A stretch of DNA of 64,000 bases from AC-32 sp963763475 (GCA_963763475.1 CAVXOR010000003.1:540105-604104); one strand, 5' to 3'. Numbered from the stretch's first letter, positions 51,130-60,756 are shown. Notes: generated by a model not told the origin, from the sequence alone. Made by a program: numbers and translations.

Positions 51130-52547
51130 CGCTCGACACGCTCCGACTGACGGCCGAGGAGGCGGCGGGCCTCGTCGAGCGTGGCGAGGCCAGCGGGGCC
51201 GAGCTGCATCGCGCCTACCTCGACGCGATCGCGGAACGCGATCCAGAGCTGCACGCGTTCCTCTGCACGGTCGAGGAGCCGGAGGGTGAAGGCGTTCCGA
51301 TCGCGCTCAAGGACGTGATCTCGACGCGAGGGGTCGCGACGACCGCGGCGTCGAAGATCCTCGAGGGCTACAGGCCGGTCTACGACGCGACCGTCGCCGC
51401 CCGCTGCAAGGAGGCGGGCCTGCCGCTACTCGGCAAGACCAACCTCGACGAGTTCGCGATGGGCTCCTCCACCGAGAACTCCGCCTACGGGCCGACGCAC
51501 AACCCGTGGGACCCGACCCGCGTTCCCGGCGGCTCGTCGGGCGGGTCGACCGCCGCCGTCGCCGCAGGCCTGGCCCCGTGGGCACTCGGCTCCGACACCG
51601 GCGGCTCGATCAAACAGCCGGCCGCGCTCTGCGGGGTGGTCGGCCTGCGTCCCACCTACGGCACGGTCTCGCGCTACGGGATCGTCGCCTTCGCCTCGAG
51701 CCTCGACCAGGTGGGCCCGATCGCCAAGACCGTGCGCGACTGCGCGCTGCTGCATCGGATCGTCGCCGGCCGGGACCCGCTCGACTCGACCACGGTCGAG
51801 CTGCCGGAGTCGATCGAGCTGCCCGAGGCCGAGGATCTGGAGGGCCTGCGGGTCGGCGTGCCCAAGGAGTTGAACGAGGCCGAGGGCATCGAGCCCGGCG
51901 TCAGCGAGGCGGTCAACCGGACGATCGAGCTCGCCCGCGAGCTCGGGGCCAAGGTGGGGGAGTGCAGCCTGCCGCGCTCGGTCGAGTTCGGCCTGCCCTG
52001 CTACTACCTGATCGCTCCTTCCGAGGCCTCGTCCAACCTGGCCCGTTACGACGGCGTCCGCTACGGCCTGCGGGTCGGGAACGGCGACGTTCGCACGATG
52101 TACGAGCGCACGCGCGACGCCGGCTTCGGCGACGAGCCGAAGCGCCGGATCATGCTCGGCACCTACGCCCTCTCGGCCGGCTACTACGAGGCCTACTACG
52201 GCCAGGCGCAGAAGGTGCGCACCGTGATCCGCGACGAGCACGACGCCGCCTTCGAGCTCTTCGACGTGCTCGTCAGCCCGACCTCGCCGACCGTCGCCTT
52301 CGAGCTCGGCGCCCGCACGGCTGACCCGCTGGCGATGTACGCGGCCGACCTGCTCACGATCCCCTCCAACATGGCCGGCCTGCCCGGGCTCTCGATCCCG
52401 TGCGGGCTGTCCGAGGGCCTGCCGGTCGGCTTCCAGCTGATCGGACGGCAGTTCTCCGAGAACCTGCTCTTCCGCGCCGGACACGCGCTCGAGCGGGCGA
52501 TCGGCTTCGACTACGTCCCGGAGAGGTACAGATCAGATGACCGATAG
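51126..52547 (+). CDS. gatA: Aspartyl/glutamyl-tRNA amidotransferase subunit A
   Basis: 473 residues. The amidase signature with Ser-cisSer-Lys triad is present: Lys in IALKDVI, PGGSSGGSTAAVAAG and the nucleophile region GSDTGGSIKQPAA. The C-terminal GLPGLSIPCGLSEGLPVGFQLIG is typical of GatA. It supplies ammonia from glutamine to GatB. It overlaps gatB by 11 bp. Confidence 0.95.
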   Translation: MTLDTLRLTAEEAAGLVERGEASGAELHRAYLDAIAERDPELHAFLCTVEEPEGEGVPIALKDVISTRGVATTAASKILEGYRPVYDATVAARCKEAGLPLLGKTNLDEFAMGSSTENSAYGPTHNPWDPTRVPGGSSGGSTAAVAAGLAPWALGSDTGGSIKQPAALCGVVGLRPTYGTVSRYGIVAFASSLDQVGPIAKTVRDCALLHRIVAGRDPLDSTTVELPESIELPEAEDLEGLRVGVPKELNEAEGIEPGVSEAVNRTIELARELGAKVGECSLPRSVEFGLPCYYLIAPSEASSNLARYDGVRYGLRVGNGDVRTMYERTRDAGFGDEPKRRIMLGTYALSAGYYEAYYGQAQKVRTVIRDEHDAAFELFDVLVSPTSPTVAFELGARTADPLAMYAADLLTIPSNMAGLPGLSIPCGLSEGLPVGFQLIGRQFSENLLFRAGHALERAIGFDYVPERYRSDDR

Positions 52548-53943
52548 GTGGGAACCGGTCATCGGGCTCGAGATCCACGTCCACCTGAAGACGCGCACGA
52601 AGATGTTCTGCCGTTGCGAGGTCGCCTACTTCGACCCGCCGAACACCCACACGTGCCCGGTCTGCCTCGCGTTCCCCGGGGCGCTGCCGGTGCCGAACCG
52701 CCAGGCGGTCGAATGGACGATCCTGCTCGGCCACTCGCTCGGGTGCCAGATCCCCGATCGCGCGATCTTCCACCGTAAGAACTACTTCTACCCGGACAAC
52801 CCCAAGGGCTACCAGATCTCCCAGTACGACCAGCCGCTCTGCGTCGACGGCAGCTTCATGGTGCCCGGCGCGGACGGCGACCACGTGGTCGGGATCGAGC
52901 GCGCGCACCTCGAGGAGGACGCCGCGAAGACGATCCACGTCGGCGGCGCGGAGGGCCGCATCCACGGGGCCGAGCACTCGCTGGTCGACTTCAACCGCTC
53001 CGGCACGCCGCTCGTCGAGATCGTGACCAGGCCGGACATCCGCTCGCCCGACGAGGCGAAGGCGTTCCTGCAACTGCTGCGCCAGACGGTCGTCGAGCTC
53101 GGCATCTCGGACGCCGAGATGGAGAAGGGCTCGCTTCGCTTCGATGTCAACGTCTCGGTGCGGCCGGAGGGCTCGGACGAGCTGCGCACGCGCACTGAGC
53201 TGAAGAACATGAACTCGTTCAACTTCGCGGCCAAGGGGATCGAGCGCGAGGTACGGCGGCAGATCGAGATCTACGAGTCCGGCGGGCAGGTCGACCAGGA
53301 GACGCTGCACTTCGACCCGGGCAACGAGGCAGCACCGCCGCTGCGCTCGAAGGAAGAGGCGCAGGACTACCGCTATTTCCCCGAGCCGGACCTCGTGCCA
53401 CTCGAGCCGGCCCCGGAGCTGGTCGAGCGCCTGCGAGCGGAGCTGCCCGAGCTGCCCTCGGCGCGCGTCCGCCGGCTCGAGACGGAGGTGGGCTTCGCGC
53501 TCGCCGAAGGGCTCGTCACGAGCGGCCGGGACGAGCTCTACTCGCGTATCCCGGGCGACCGGGCGGCCGTTGCGAACGTCGTCATGAACGAGTTCGCGGC
53601 GCTGGGGCTCGAACCGTCCTCCGTGAACGCGGAGGAGCTCGGCAAGGTGATCGCCGCGCGCGGCGAGATCCCGCGCAGTGCCTTCGCGGAGGCGCTGGCC
53701 GAGAGTGCTTCGCTTGGGTTCTCGGCCGACCGCTACCTCGCGGAGGCCGCGATCGCCGACGTCGGCGAGCTCGACCCGGTGATCGACCGGATCCTGGACG
53801 CCAACGAGTCGCAGGTCGCCGCGTTCCGGGGCGGCAAGGAAGGCCTGCTGGGCTTCTTCGTCGGCCAGGTGATGAAGGAGACCGGCGGCAAGGCGAACCC
53901 GAAGGTGGTCAACGAGCGCCTGCGCGAGAAGCTCCGCGCCTGA
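52537..53943 (+). CDS. gatB: Aspartyl/glutamyl-tRNA amidotransferase subunit B
   Basis: 468 residues. GatB segments: PVIGLEIHVHLKTRTKMFCRC, CPVCLAFPGALPVPN, KNYFYPDNPKGYQISQYDQPL, VDFNRSGTPLVEIVT and the C-terminal YqeY-like tail domain (FFVGQVMKETGGKANPKVVNE). The two N-terminal Cys pairs may bind zinc. It phosphorylates and amidates the misacylated tRNA. Last gene of the gatCAB operon. Confidence 0.95.
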   Translation: MTDRWEPVIGLEIHVHLKTRTKMFCRCEVAYFDPPNTHTCPVCLAFPGALPVPNRQAVEWTILLGHSLGCQIPDRAIFHRKNYFYPDNPKGYQISQYDQPLCVDGSFMVPGADGDHVVGIERAHLEEDAAKTIHVGGAEGRIHGAEHSLVDFNRSGTPLVEIVTRPDIRSPDEAKAFLQLLRQTVVELGISDAEMEKGSLRFDVNVSVRPEGSDELRTRTELKNMNSFNFAAKGIEREVRRQIEIYESGGQVDQETLHFDPGNEAAPPLRSKEEAQDYRYFPEPDLVPLEPAPELVERLRAELPELPSARVRRLETEVGFALAEGLVTSGRDELYSRIPGDRAAVANVVMNEFAALGLEPSSVNAEELGKVIAARGEIPRSAFAEALAESASLGFSADRYLAEAAIADVGELDPVIDRILDANESQVAAFRGGKEGLLGFFVGQVMKETGGKANPKVVNERLREKLRA

Positions 53944-53991
53944 GCCCGGGGGCGAGGTTAGGTCGCCGGCAGCCGTGGGAAAGCGGGGAAC

Positions 53992-54159
53992 ATGGAGGAG
54001 CGACGGGGGTCCGAGCCGGAGAAGGTTGCTCGCGCGGCCGGTCGTGGGCGCGAGGACTCGGCCCCGGCCCTGCTGCAGCTCGGCGTGCTCGCCACGGTCG
54101 CCCTCCTCGTCGCCGTGATCATGGCGGTCGCGCTGATCCTCTGGGCGATCCTGCGCTGA
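53992..54159 (+). CDS. Small single-span membrane protein (55 aa)
   Basis: An ATG at 53992 after GGGGAA opens a 55-codon frame ending at 54159. The first 26 residues are charged (MEERRGSEPEKVARAAGRG), then a single hydrophobic helix (LGVLATVALLVAVIMAVALI) runs to the end (LWAILR). The frame, ribosome site and position between gatB and the LytM gene support it. No family was recognised. Confidence 0.6.
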   Translation: MEERRGSEPEKVARAAGRGREDSAPALLQLGVLATVALLVAVIMAVALILWAILR

Positions 54160-54202
54160 CCGGCCTAAAGTCTCTCCAGCGTTCATCCGAGAGAAGGTTC
54201 GT

Positions 54203-55069
54203 ATGGGCACCTGCCGCCTCAGGCTCATCGCGCTTCCGCTTGCCGTTGTCACCCTTGCCGTCGCACCTGCCGCGACCGCAGGTCGTGACGCCGGCGTCGC
54301 CGCGCTCCAGGTAGCGCTGCACTCGCGGGGGCTTTACTCCGGCGCGATCGACGGGATCAAAGGCCCCGGCACGACCGCCGCGCTCAAGCGCTTCCAGCGC
54401 CGTGCGGGTTTGACCCCGGACGGGATTCCCGGGTCGGCGACGCGCAAGGCGCTCGGCCGCTACGGGCGGCACGTCTTCGGCAGTCGGCCGCTGACCCGTG
54501 GTGCGAGCGGCTGGGACGTCGCCGCGCTCCAGTTCCTGCTCGCCTGGCACGGCTTCCCCTCGGCGGCGATCGACGGCGGCCTCGGCGTGCACACCGAGGT
54601 TGCGCTGCGTCACTTCCAGCGCTGGGCCGGTTTCGAGCCGGACGGCGTGGCCGGGGCGGCGACCTACGCAGCCCTGCGACGGCCTCCTGCCGCCTGCCCG
54701 ATCGCCCTCGCGTGGCCGGTCCAGGGCCTGGTCGGAGATCCGTTCGGCCCGCGGGGCAACCGTTTCCACGCGGGGATCGACATGGTCGCGCCGACCGGCA
54801 CGTTTGTCGCTGCCGCGGGTTCCGGCCGCGTCACCTACGCAGGCCGGCTGGCGGGCGGCTGGGGGAACCTGGTCGTCGTCGCGCACTCGAACGACGTCCG
54901 GACGATGTATGCCCACCTGTCCTCGGTCTCGGTCCGACTTGGCGCGCGCGTTGCCGCCGGCGACCGTCTCGGGGCGGTCGGCGCGACCGGCGACGCCACC
55001 GGTCCGCACCTGCACTTCGAGGTCCGGCTGCGCGGGGCGGCGGTCGATCCGCGCCCGGCTTTGCCGTAA
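54203..55069 (+). CDS. Secreted peptidoglycan-binding M23 (LytM) peptidase
   Basis: 288 residues. Signal peptide to about residue 26. Two PG_binding_1 repeats follow (VAALQVALHSRGLYSGAIDG and DVAALQFLLAWHGFPSAAID). The M23 domain has the zinc ligands in RFHAGIDM and PHLHFEV, and the GWGNLVVVAHSN and MYAHLSS segments. It would bind and cut cell-wall crosslinks or, if autoinhibited, act as an activator. The AAD-type PG repeats at the N-terminus place it in the wall. Confidence 0.9.
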   Translation: MGTCRLRLIALPLAVVTLAVAPAATAGRDAGVAALQVALHSRGLYSGAIDGIKGPGTTAALKRFQRRAGLTPDGIPGSATRKALGRYGRHVFGSRPLTRGASGWDVAALQFLLAWHGFPSAAIDGGLGVHTEVALRHFQRWAGFEPDGVAGAATYAALRRPPAACPIALAWPVQGLVGDPFGPRGNRFHAGIDMVAPTGTFVAAAGSGRVTYAGRLAGGWGNLVVVAHSNDVRTMYAHLSSVSVRLGARVAAGDRLGAVGATGDATGPHLHFEVRLRGAAVDPRPALP

Positions 55070-55105
55070 GACGCACCCACCGGCGCTAGCGCTAGTCTCG
55101 GGGTC

Positions 55106-56254
55106 GTGGCCGAGAAGCGTTATCTAATGACGCCCGGACCGACGCCCGCGCCGCCCGAGGTGCTGGCGGCGATCGCGCAGCCCGTCATCCACCACCGCGG
55201 GCCGGACTACCGCGAGCTCTACGCGCGCGTGCTCGCGCGTCTGCGCGAGGTCTTCCGCACCGAACAGGAGGTACTGCTCTTCGGCGGCTCGGGCAGCGGC
55301 GCGATGGAGTCGGCGGTCGCGAACCTCTGCTCGGCGGGCGACCCGGTGCTCGTGGTCTCGGCCGGCTACTTCGGCGAGCGCTGGGCGGCGCTCGCGAAGG
55401 CCTACGCCCTGGAGCTCGACCACCTCCGCTACTCCTGGGGCGAGATCCCCTCGGCGGACGAGGTCGCCGCGCGGCTGCGCGAGCGCGAGGCGGCGGCGGT
55501 CTTCTTCACGCACTCCGAGACCTCGACCGGAGTCGTGCTCGACCCGCAGCCTTTCGCGGCCGCGGCGGGCGAGGCCGGCGCGCTGAGCGTGGTCGACGCC
55601 GTCTCGAGCCTCGGCGCGGTACCGCTGGAGACCGACGCCTGGGGGCTCGACGTGGTCGCCTCGGGCGCGCAGAAGGCGTTGATGACTCCGCCCGGGCTGG
55701 CGATGACGACCGGCTCGCCCTCGGCGTGGGAACGCGCGGCGGCCGCGACCTCGCCCCGCTTCTATTGGGACTGGGAGAAGACGCGCAAGGGCCAGCAGAC
55801 GCTCGACGCGCCGGTGACGCCGCCGGTCTCGCTCGTCGCCGGCTTGGACGTAGCGCTCGGGATGCTGCTGGAGGAAAGCCTCGAGTCGGCCTTCGACCGG
55901 CACCGCCGCCTCGGACGTGCCTGCCGCGAGGGCCTGAAGGCGATGGGCCTGCAACTCTCGTCCCCTGACGACGACAGCTCGGCGGTCGTGACCGCGGCGT
56001 ACGCGCCGGACGGGATCGACTCCGACGAGCTCGTGCTGCTGCTGCGCGACCGCCACGGCGTCACGCTCGCGCCGGGGCAGGGCGAGCTGAAGGGCAGGAT
56101 CTTCCGCGTCGGCCACATCGGCTACTACGACGTCTTCGACATCACGACGGCGCTCGCCGCGGTCGAGCTGGCGCTGGTCGAGCTTGGCGCCGAGGTCGAG
56201 CGCGGAGTCGCCGTAACGCGCGCGCTCGAGGCCTTCGAGCAGACACCGGTGTGA
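55106..56254 (+). CDS. Class V aminotransferase (serine biosynthesis or alanine-glyoxylate type)
   Basis: 382 residues, start GTG. Motifs: MTPGPTPAPPEVLAAI at the start, LLFGGSGSGAMESAVANL for cofactor phosphate, FTHSETSTGV, VVDAVSSLGAVP and the PLP-Lys in SGAQKALMTPPGL. The family includes alanine-glyoxylate, serine-pyruvate and archaeal-type phosphoserine aminotransferases. Because the next gene, overlapping by 4 bp, is serA, phosphoserine aminotransferase is the most likely role. Confidence 0.85.
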   Translation: MAEKRYLMTPGPTPAPPEVLAAIAQPVIHHRGPDYRELYARVLARLREVFRTEQEVLLFGGSGSGAMESAVANLCSAGDPVLVVSAGYFGERWAALAKAYALELDHLRYSWGEIPSADEVAARLREREAAAVFFTHSETSTGVVLDPQPFAAAAGEAGALSVVDAVSSLGAVPLETDAWGLDVVASGAQKALMTPPGLAMTTGSPSAWERAAAATSPRFYWDWEKTRKGQQTLDAPVTPPVSLVAGLDVALGMLLEESLESAFDRHRRLGRACREGLKAMGLQLSSPDDDSSAVVTAAYAPDGIDSDELVLLLRDRHGVTLAPGQGELKGRIFRVGHIGYYDVFDITTALAAVELALVELGAEVERGVAVTRALEAFEQTPV

Positions 56255-57834
56255 GGGTCCTCGTCCGGGAGCCGATCGCCGAGGCGGGGATCGACCTCCT
56301 GCGCGAGCGCTTCGAGGTGGACGTCGACGCGAACGGCGATCTCGCCGGCAAGATCGGCGACTACGACGCGATCGTGATCCGCTCGGCGACGAAGCTGACC
56401 GCCGAGCTGATCGAGTGCGCCGACCGGCTGAAGGTGATCGGCCGCGCGGGCGTGGGGGTCGACAACGTCGACGTCGAGGCCGCCACGCGCCGCGGGATCG
56501 TCGTCGCCAACGCGCCCGAGTCGACCGTCACCTCGGCGGCCGAGCACACCGTCGGCTTGTTGGTCGCGCTGGCGCGGAACATCCCGCAGGCACACGCCGC
56601 GCTGAAGCAGGGCCGCTGGGAGCGCTCGGCTTGGGGCGGGGTCGAGCTCGAGGGCAAGACGCTCGGCGTGCTCGGCTTCGGCCGCATCGGCCAGCAGGTC
56701 GCGCGCCGCGCGCTCGGCCTCGGGATGCGCGTCGTCGCCTATGACCCGTTCGTGGCCAAGGAGCGCTTCCGCGAGCTCGGCGTCGAGCGCGTCGAGAGCC
56801 CGGACGACGTGCTCGCGGCCGCCGAGTTCCTGACCCTGCATCTGCCGCTGACGCCCGAGACGCGCGGTTTCTTCGGCCGCGAGGCGATCGCGAAGCTGCC
56901 CGACGGCGCGCGCGTGATCAACGCCGCGCGCGGCGAGCTCGTCGACGAGGACGCCCTCGTGGAGGCCCTCCGCTCGGGCAAGCTCGCCGCGGCTGCGGTG
57001 GACGTCTACGCCACGGAGCCGTACGAGGGGCCGCTGCTCGAGCTCGACAACGTCGTCGCCACGCCCCACCTCGCCGCCTCGACCGAGGAGGCGCAGGACC
57101 GCGCCGGCGTGATCGTCGCCCAGCAGGTGGCGGCCGCGCTCGAGGGCGGACTGGTCACGAACGCGGTCAACATCCCCTCCATCGGCGCGGAGGACCTCGA
57201 GGTGCTCGGCCCGTTCGTCCCGCTAGCGGCCAAGCTCGGGCGGCTGGCGATGGAGCTCGCGGAGGGCCGGGCCGAGCGGATCACGCTCTCCTACTACGGC
57301 ACGCTCTCGGGCTACGACACGCGCCTCCTGACCGTCGCCGCGCTGAACGGCGCCTTCCAGGGGCGCAGCGACCAGCCGGTCAACTACGTCAACGCGCCCG
57401 TGATCGCCGCCGAGCGCGGCATCGAGGTGGCCGAGGAGCGCCGACGTGCCTGCCGCGACTTCACCAACCTCATCCGGGTCGAAGTCCGCTCGAACGGCGA
57501 CCAGGTGCGCGCCTCGGGCACCATCATCGGCAACGAGAACCGGCACTGGCTGGTGAACGCGCTCGGCTTCGAGCTCGAGATGGAGCTGGCGCCGCTGATG
57601 GTCTTCTTCCGCTACGACGACGTGCCCGGAGTGATCGGGCTCGTCGGCACCGTCTTCGGCGAGGCGGGTGTGAACATCGCCAACATGGCCGTCTCGCGTA
57701 GCCGCCGCGGCGGCAAGGCGCTGATGGCCCTCTCGCTGGACGCGGAGCCGCCCGCCGAGCTGGTCGAGGCCGTGCGCGGGCAGGGCTTCGACGACGCGCG
57801 GCTGATCAGGCTGGGCGCGCGCGACGAGGGTTGA
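56251..57834 (+). CDS. serA: D-3-phosphoglycerate dehydrogenase
   Basis: 527 residues, GTG overlapping the previous stop. The catalytic domain has GRAGVGVDNVDVEAATRRGI, the NAD loop GFGRIGQQVARRALGLGM, and the Glu-His pair in the usual places (TPHLAASTEEAQ). The region after residue 320 is the actinobacterial-type intervening domain, and the last 75 residues form an ACT domain (VPGVIGLVGTVFGEAGVNIANM) for serine feedback. First step of serine synthesis. Confidence 0.93.
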   Translation: MRVLVREPIAEAGIDLLRERFEVDVDANGDLAGKIGDYDAIVIRSATKLTAELIECADRLKVIGRAGVGVDNVDVEAATRRGIVVANAPESTVTSAAEHTVGLLVALARNIPQAHAALKQGRWERSAWGGVELEGKTLGVLGFGRIGQQVARRALGLGMRVVAYDPFVAKERFRELGVERVESPDDVLAAAEFLTLHLPLTPETRGFFGREAIAKLPDGARVINAARGELVDEDALVEALRSGKLAAAAVDVYATEPYEGPLLELDNVVATPHLAASTEEAQDRAGVIVAQQVAAALEGGLVTNAVNIPSIGAEDLEVLGPFVPLAAKLGRLAMELAEGRAERITLSYYGTLSGYDTRLLTVAALNGAFQGRSDQPVNYVNAPVIAAERGIEVAEERRRACRDFTNLIRVEVRSNGDQVRASGTIIGNENRHWLVNALGFELEMELAPLMVFFRYDDVPGVIGLVGTVFGEAGVNIANMAVSRSRRGGKALMALSLDAEPPAELVEAVRGQGFDDARLIRLGARDEG

Positions 57835-58141
57835 GCCGCCGGACGATCCTGGCGGCCACCTGGTCGACCTTCTCCACGATCGCATAGCGCCGCCGGCGCC
57901 GAATCACCTCTTCGACCTCTGGCATCACGTGCCCGCGCCTGACGAGGAACCGCGTCGGATGCTCGCGCACCGCCTCGTACTCCTCGAGCGGCACCTCGAT
58001 CCGGTGCGTGCAGCGGTCGTCGCCACACTCGCAGAGGAACTCGGCCTCCTCCGACTCGAAGCGCTCGGAGGCCTCGGCGATGCCCTCGTTGACAGCGCGG
58101 AAGAACGCCTCGTTCCGTGCGATCTCTGCTCGTGCGCTCAT
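57806..58141 (-). CDS. Hypothetical protein with a CxCGxxxC motif
   Basis: 111 residues, ATG at 58141. A helical start (EIARNEAFFRAVNEGIAEA) precedes FLCECGDDRCTHRIEVPLEEYEAVR and FLVRRGHVMPEVEEVI. The CxCGxxxC pattern suggests a zinc site. Similar small proteins are widespread in actinobacteria but their role is unknown to me. It converges on serA with 29 bp of overlap. Confidence 0.7.
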   Translation of the reverse strand: MSARAEIARNEAFFRAVNEGIAEASERFESEEAEFLCECGDDRCTHRIEVPLEEYEAVREHPTRFLVRRGHVMPEVEEVIRRRRRYAIVEKVDQVAARIVRRLNPRRARPA

Positions 58142-58195
58142 CGTGGGTAAAAACGCGCAAGCCTGACGAAAGGTTGCGCGGGTACCCTTCCGTCC

Positions 58196-58699
58196 GTGGC
58201 GACCAGTGCCTGGCCCGAAGCCGTCCAGCGGGTCACCTCCTTTCTGCGCGATGCTCGGGCGGAGGTGCGCGTCGAGGAGTTCCCCGAAGGGACGCCGACC
58301 GCGAAGGACGCCGCGCAGGCCGTCGGTTGCGAGCTCGGCCAGATCGTCAAGTCGCTGCTTTTCGACTGCGACGGCCGCAAGGTGCTCGTGCTCGTGCCGG
58401 GCGACCGGCGCGCCGACTCCGAGAAGATCGCCCGCGCCGCCGGCAGCAACTTCGCTCGTATCGCTGGGAGCGAGGAGGTACGCGAGTCCACGGGCTTCGA
58501 CCCGGGCGCGGTGGCGCCGTTCCCGCTCGAGCACGTCGACGCGATCCTCGTCGAGCGAACGCTTCTGTCCCAGCCCGTGCTGTGGATCGGCGCGGGCTCC
58601 GAGCGGCACATGGCGTCGCTCGCCCCGACCGAGCTCCTGCGCCTCTCGCGCGCGCGTCCCATGGACGTCGTCGAGCAGGCCCCTTACCATCTGACCTGA
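58196..58699 (+). CDS. YbaK/EbsC-type aminoacyl-tRNA deacylase
   Basis: 167 residues, start GTG. The fold is recognisable from EEFPEGTPTAKDAAQAVGCELGQIVKSLLF, the catalytic-Lys context; LVLVPGDRRADSEKIARAAG; and TGFDPGAVAPF, the GxxPG-like loop of YbaK proteins. They hydrolyse mischarged tRNAs such as Cys- or Ala-tRNA(Pro). It precedes ilvE by 12 bp on the same strand. Confidence 0.85.
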   Translation: MATSAWPEAVQRVTSFLRDARAEVRVEEFPEGTPTAKDAAQAVGCELGQIVKSLLFDCDGRKVLVLVPGDRRADSEKIARAAGSNFARIAGSEEVRESTGFDPGAVAPFPLEHVDAILVERTLLSQPVLWIGAGSERHMASLAPTELLRLSRARPMDVVEQAPYHLT

Positions 58700-58711
58700 G
58701 GAGGTCGCCGA

Positions 58712-59638
58712 ATGCGCGAGACCGAGAAGATCTGGATGAACGGAGAGCTCGTCGACTGGGCCGACGCCCGGATCCACGTCGGCGCTCACGGGCTGCACTA
58801 CGGCTCCGGCGTCTTCGAGGGCATCCGCGCCTACGAGACCGACAAGGGCTCGGCCGTCTTCCGGCTGACCGACCACCTCCAGCGCCTGCACAACTCGGCA
58901 CGGCTGCTGCACATGGAGCTGCCGTTCTCGGTCGAGGAGCTTCGGGCGGCGTGCCACGAGCTGATCGGCGCCAACGGTCTGCCCGAGTGCTACCTGCGCC
59001 CGATCGCGTTCTTCGGCTACGGCGAGCTCGGCGTGTCCGCGCTCGGCAACCCGGTCGACGTCGTGATCATGAGCTGGCCGTGGGGCGCGTACCTCGGCGA
59101 GGAGGGCCTGGCGAAGGGCATCAGCGCGAAGATCTCGAGCTGGACGCGGATCGGGCCGAACGTGATCCCGCACGTCGCCAAGGCGACCGGCGTCTATCTC
59201 AACTCGATGCTGGCCGTGACCGAGGCGAACCGCGCCGGCTACGACGAAGCGATCCTGCTCACCGCCGAGGGGTACGTCGCCGACGGCTCCGGCGAGAACG
59301 TGTTCATCGTCAAGGACGGCGAGCTCTTCACGCCCGACCTCTCGACCTCGATCCTGCCGGGGATCACCCGCGACACGGTGATCCAGATCGCGCAGGACCT
59401 CGGCTACCGCGTGCACGAGAAGGCCCTGATTCGCTCCGATCTCTACCTCGCCGACGAGGCCTTCATGACGGGCACCGCGGCAGAGGTGACCCCGCTGCGC
59501 TCGGTGGACGACGTCGAGATCGGCGTCGGGCCGATCACGCTCGAGATCCAGGAGGCCTACCTGGACACCGCGCGCGGCCGCAGCGAGCGCTGGGCCCAGT
59601 GGCTGGAATACGCCACGCCCGCGCCGGCCGAGGCTTGA
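58712..59638 (+). CDS. ilvE: Branched-chain amino-acid aminotransferase
   Basis: 308 residues; GAGGAGG before the ATG. Motifs: IWMNGELVDWADARIHVGAH, HYGSGVFEGIRAY, the PLP-Lys in VAKATGVYLNSMLA, DEAILLTAEGYVADGSGENVF and FMTGTAAEVTPL. It moves the amino group between glutamate and branched-chain 2-oxo acids. In this genome it would connect biosynthesis with the leucine-degradation genes at 1-5.7 kb. The stop overlaps the next start (TTGA). Confidence 0.93.
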   Translation: MRETEKIWMNGELVDWADARIHVGAHGLHYGSGVFEGIRAYETDKGSAVFRLTDHLQRLHNSARLLHMELPFSVEELRAACHELIGANGLPECYLRPIAFFGYGELGVSALGNPVDVVIMSWPWGAYLGEEGLAKGISAKISSWTRIGPNVIPHVAKATGVYLNSMLAVTEANRAGYDEAILLTAEGYVADGSGENVFIVKDGELFTPDLSTSILPGITRDTVIQIAQDLGYRVHEKALIRSDLYLADEAFMTGTAAEVTPLRSVDDVEIGVGPITLEIQEAYLDTARGRSERWAQWLEYATPAPAEA

Positions 59639-60756
59639 GCACTGGCCTGCGCGAAATCCCGCTCGCGCGTCCGTTGCTGGACGAGCGCGAGGAGGAGCTC
59701 GTGCTCGAGGTGTTGCGCTCCGGGCGGCTCTCGCTCGGGCCGACGATCGACCGCTTCGAGGAGCTGCTGGCCGAGCGGATCGGCGCGCCGTACGTGGCCG
59801 CCGTCTCGAGCGGCACCGCCGGGCTGCACCTGCTGGCCCGGATCGCCGGGCTCGGGCCGGGCGACGAGGCGATCACCTCGCCGATCTCCTTCGCCGCGAG
59901 CGCGAACTGCTTCATCTTCGAGGGCGCGACCCCGGTCTTCGCCGACGTCGACCCGCGGACGCTGAACCTCGATCCGGCCGCCGTCGAGGCCGCGATCACC
60001 GAGCGCACGAAGGCGGTCGTCGCTGTGGACATGTTCGGCTATCCCTGCGAGCTCGACGAGCTGCGCGCCCTCTGCTCGAAGCGGGGGCTCGCGCTCATCG
60101 AGGATGCGGCGGAGGCCCTGGGCGCGGAGTACAAGCGCGCGCCGATCGGCTCGCAGGGGCCGTCGGGCGTGTTCGGCTTCTACCCGAACAAGCAGCTGGC
60201 GACCGGCGAGGGCGGCGTGGTCTTCACGCACGACGAGCGAGAGTGGCAGCTCGTCCGCAGCATGCGCAACCAGGGCCGCGACTACGACGGCGGGGCCTGG
60301 TTCAACCACGTGCGGCTGGGGTGGAACTACCGCTGGACGGATGTCCAGGCTGCGATCGGGATCGCGCAGCTCGAGAAGCTCGACCGGCTGCTCGCGTTGC
60401 GGGCGGAGGCGGCAGGGCGGTACGCGCGCCTGCTCGAGTGCGTCGACGTCGAGCCGCTGTGCGCGGACGACGCCGACCACAAGCGGTCGTGGTTCGTCTA
60501 CGTCGTCGCGCTGCCGCACGGCGTGGACCGCGACCGTGTAATCGCCACGCTGCGCGCGGAAGGGATCGGCTCGGCGGACTACGTGCCATGTGTCCACCTG
60601 CAGCCGTACATGCGCGAGGCGTACGGGTTCTCGGAGGGCGTCTGTCCGGTCGCCGAGGACATCGCGGCGCGGACGCTGGCGCTGCCGTTCTATCCGCAGC
60701 TCGAGGCCGAGGACCAGGAGCGGGTCGTCGAGGTACTGCGGAACGCGCTCGCCTAG
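59635..60756 (+). CDS. DegT/DnrJ/EryC1/StrS-family sugar aminotransferase
   Basis: 373 residues, TTG start overlapping the ilvE stop. The family is clear: IPLARPLLDEREEELVLEVL, VAAVSSGTAGLHLL, TSPISFAASANC, PVFADVD, IEDAAEALGAEY and the PLP-Lys in GFYPNKQLATGEGG. Such enzymes aminate keto-sugars for surface glycans or antibiotics. No other glycan genes adjoin it; the coupling to ilvE is unusual and may be coincidental packing. Confidence 0.88.
   Translation: MSTGLREIPLARPLLDEREEELVLEVLRSGRLSLGPTIDRFEELLAERIGAPYVAAVSSGTAGLHLLARIAGLGPGDEAITSPISFAASANCFIFEGATPVFADVDPRTLNLDPAAVEAAITERTKAVVAVDMFGYPCELDELRALCSKRGLALIEDAAEALGAEYKRAPIGSQGPSGVFGFYPNKQLATGEGGVVFTHDEREWQLVRSMRNQGRDYDGGAWFNHVRLGWNYRWTDVQAAIGIAQLEKLDRLLALRAEAAGRYARLLECVDVEPLCADDADHKRSWFVYVVALPHGVDRDRVIATLRAEGIGSADYVPCVHLQPYMREAYGFSEGVCPVAEDIAARTLALPFYPQLEAEDQERVVEVLRNALA

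Noticed and set aside
58117..60756. An 879-codon frame ending in the DegT protein
   Set aside because: The part before 59635 is an Arg-rich shadow of the deacylase and ilvE genes; only the end is a real protein.
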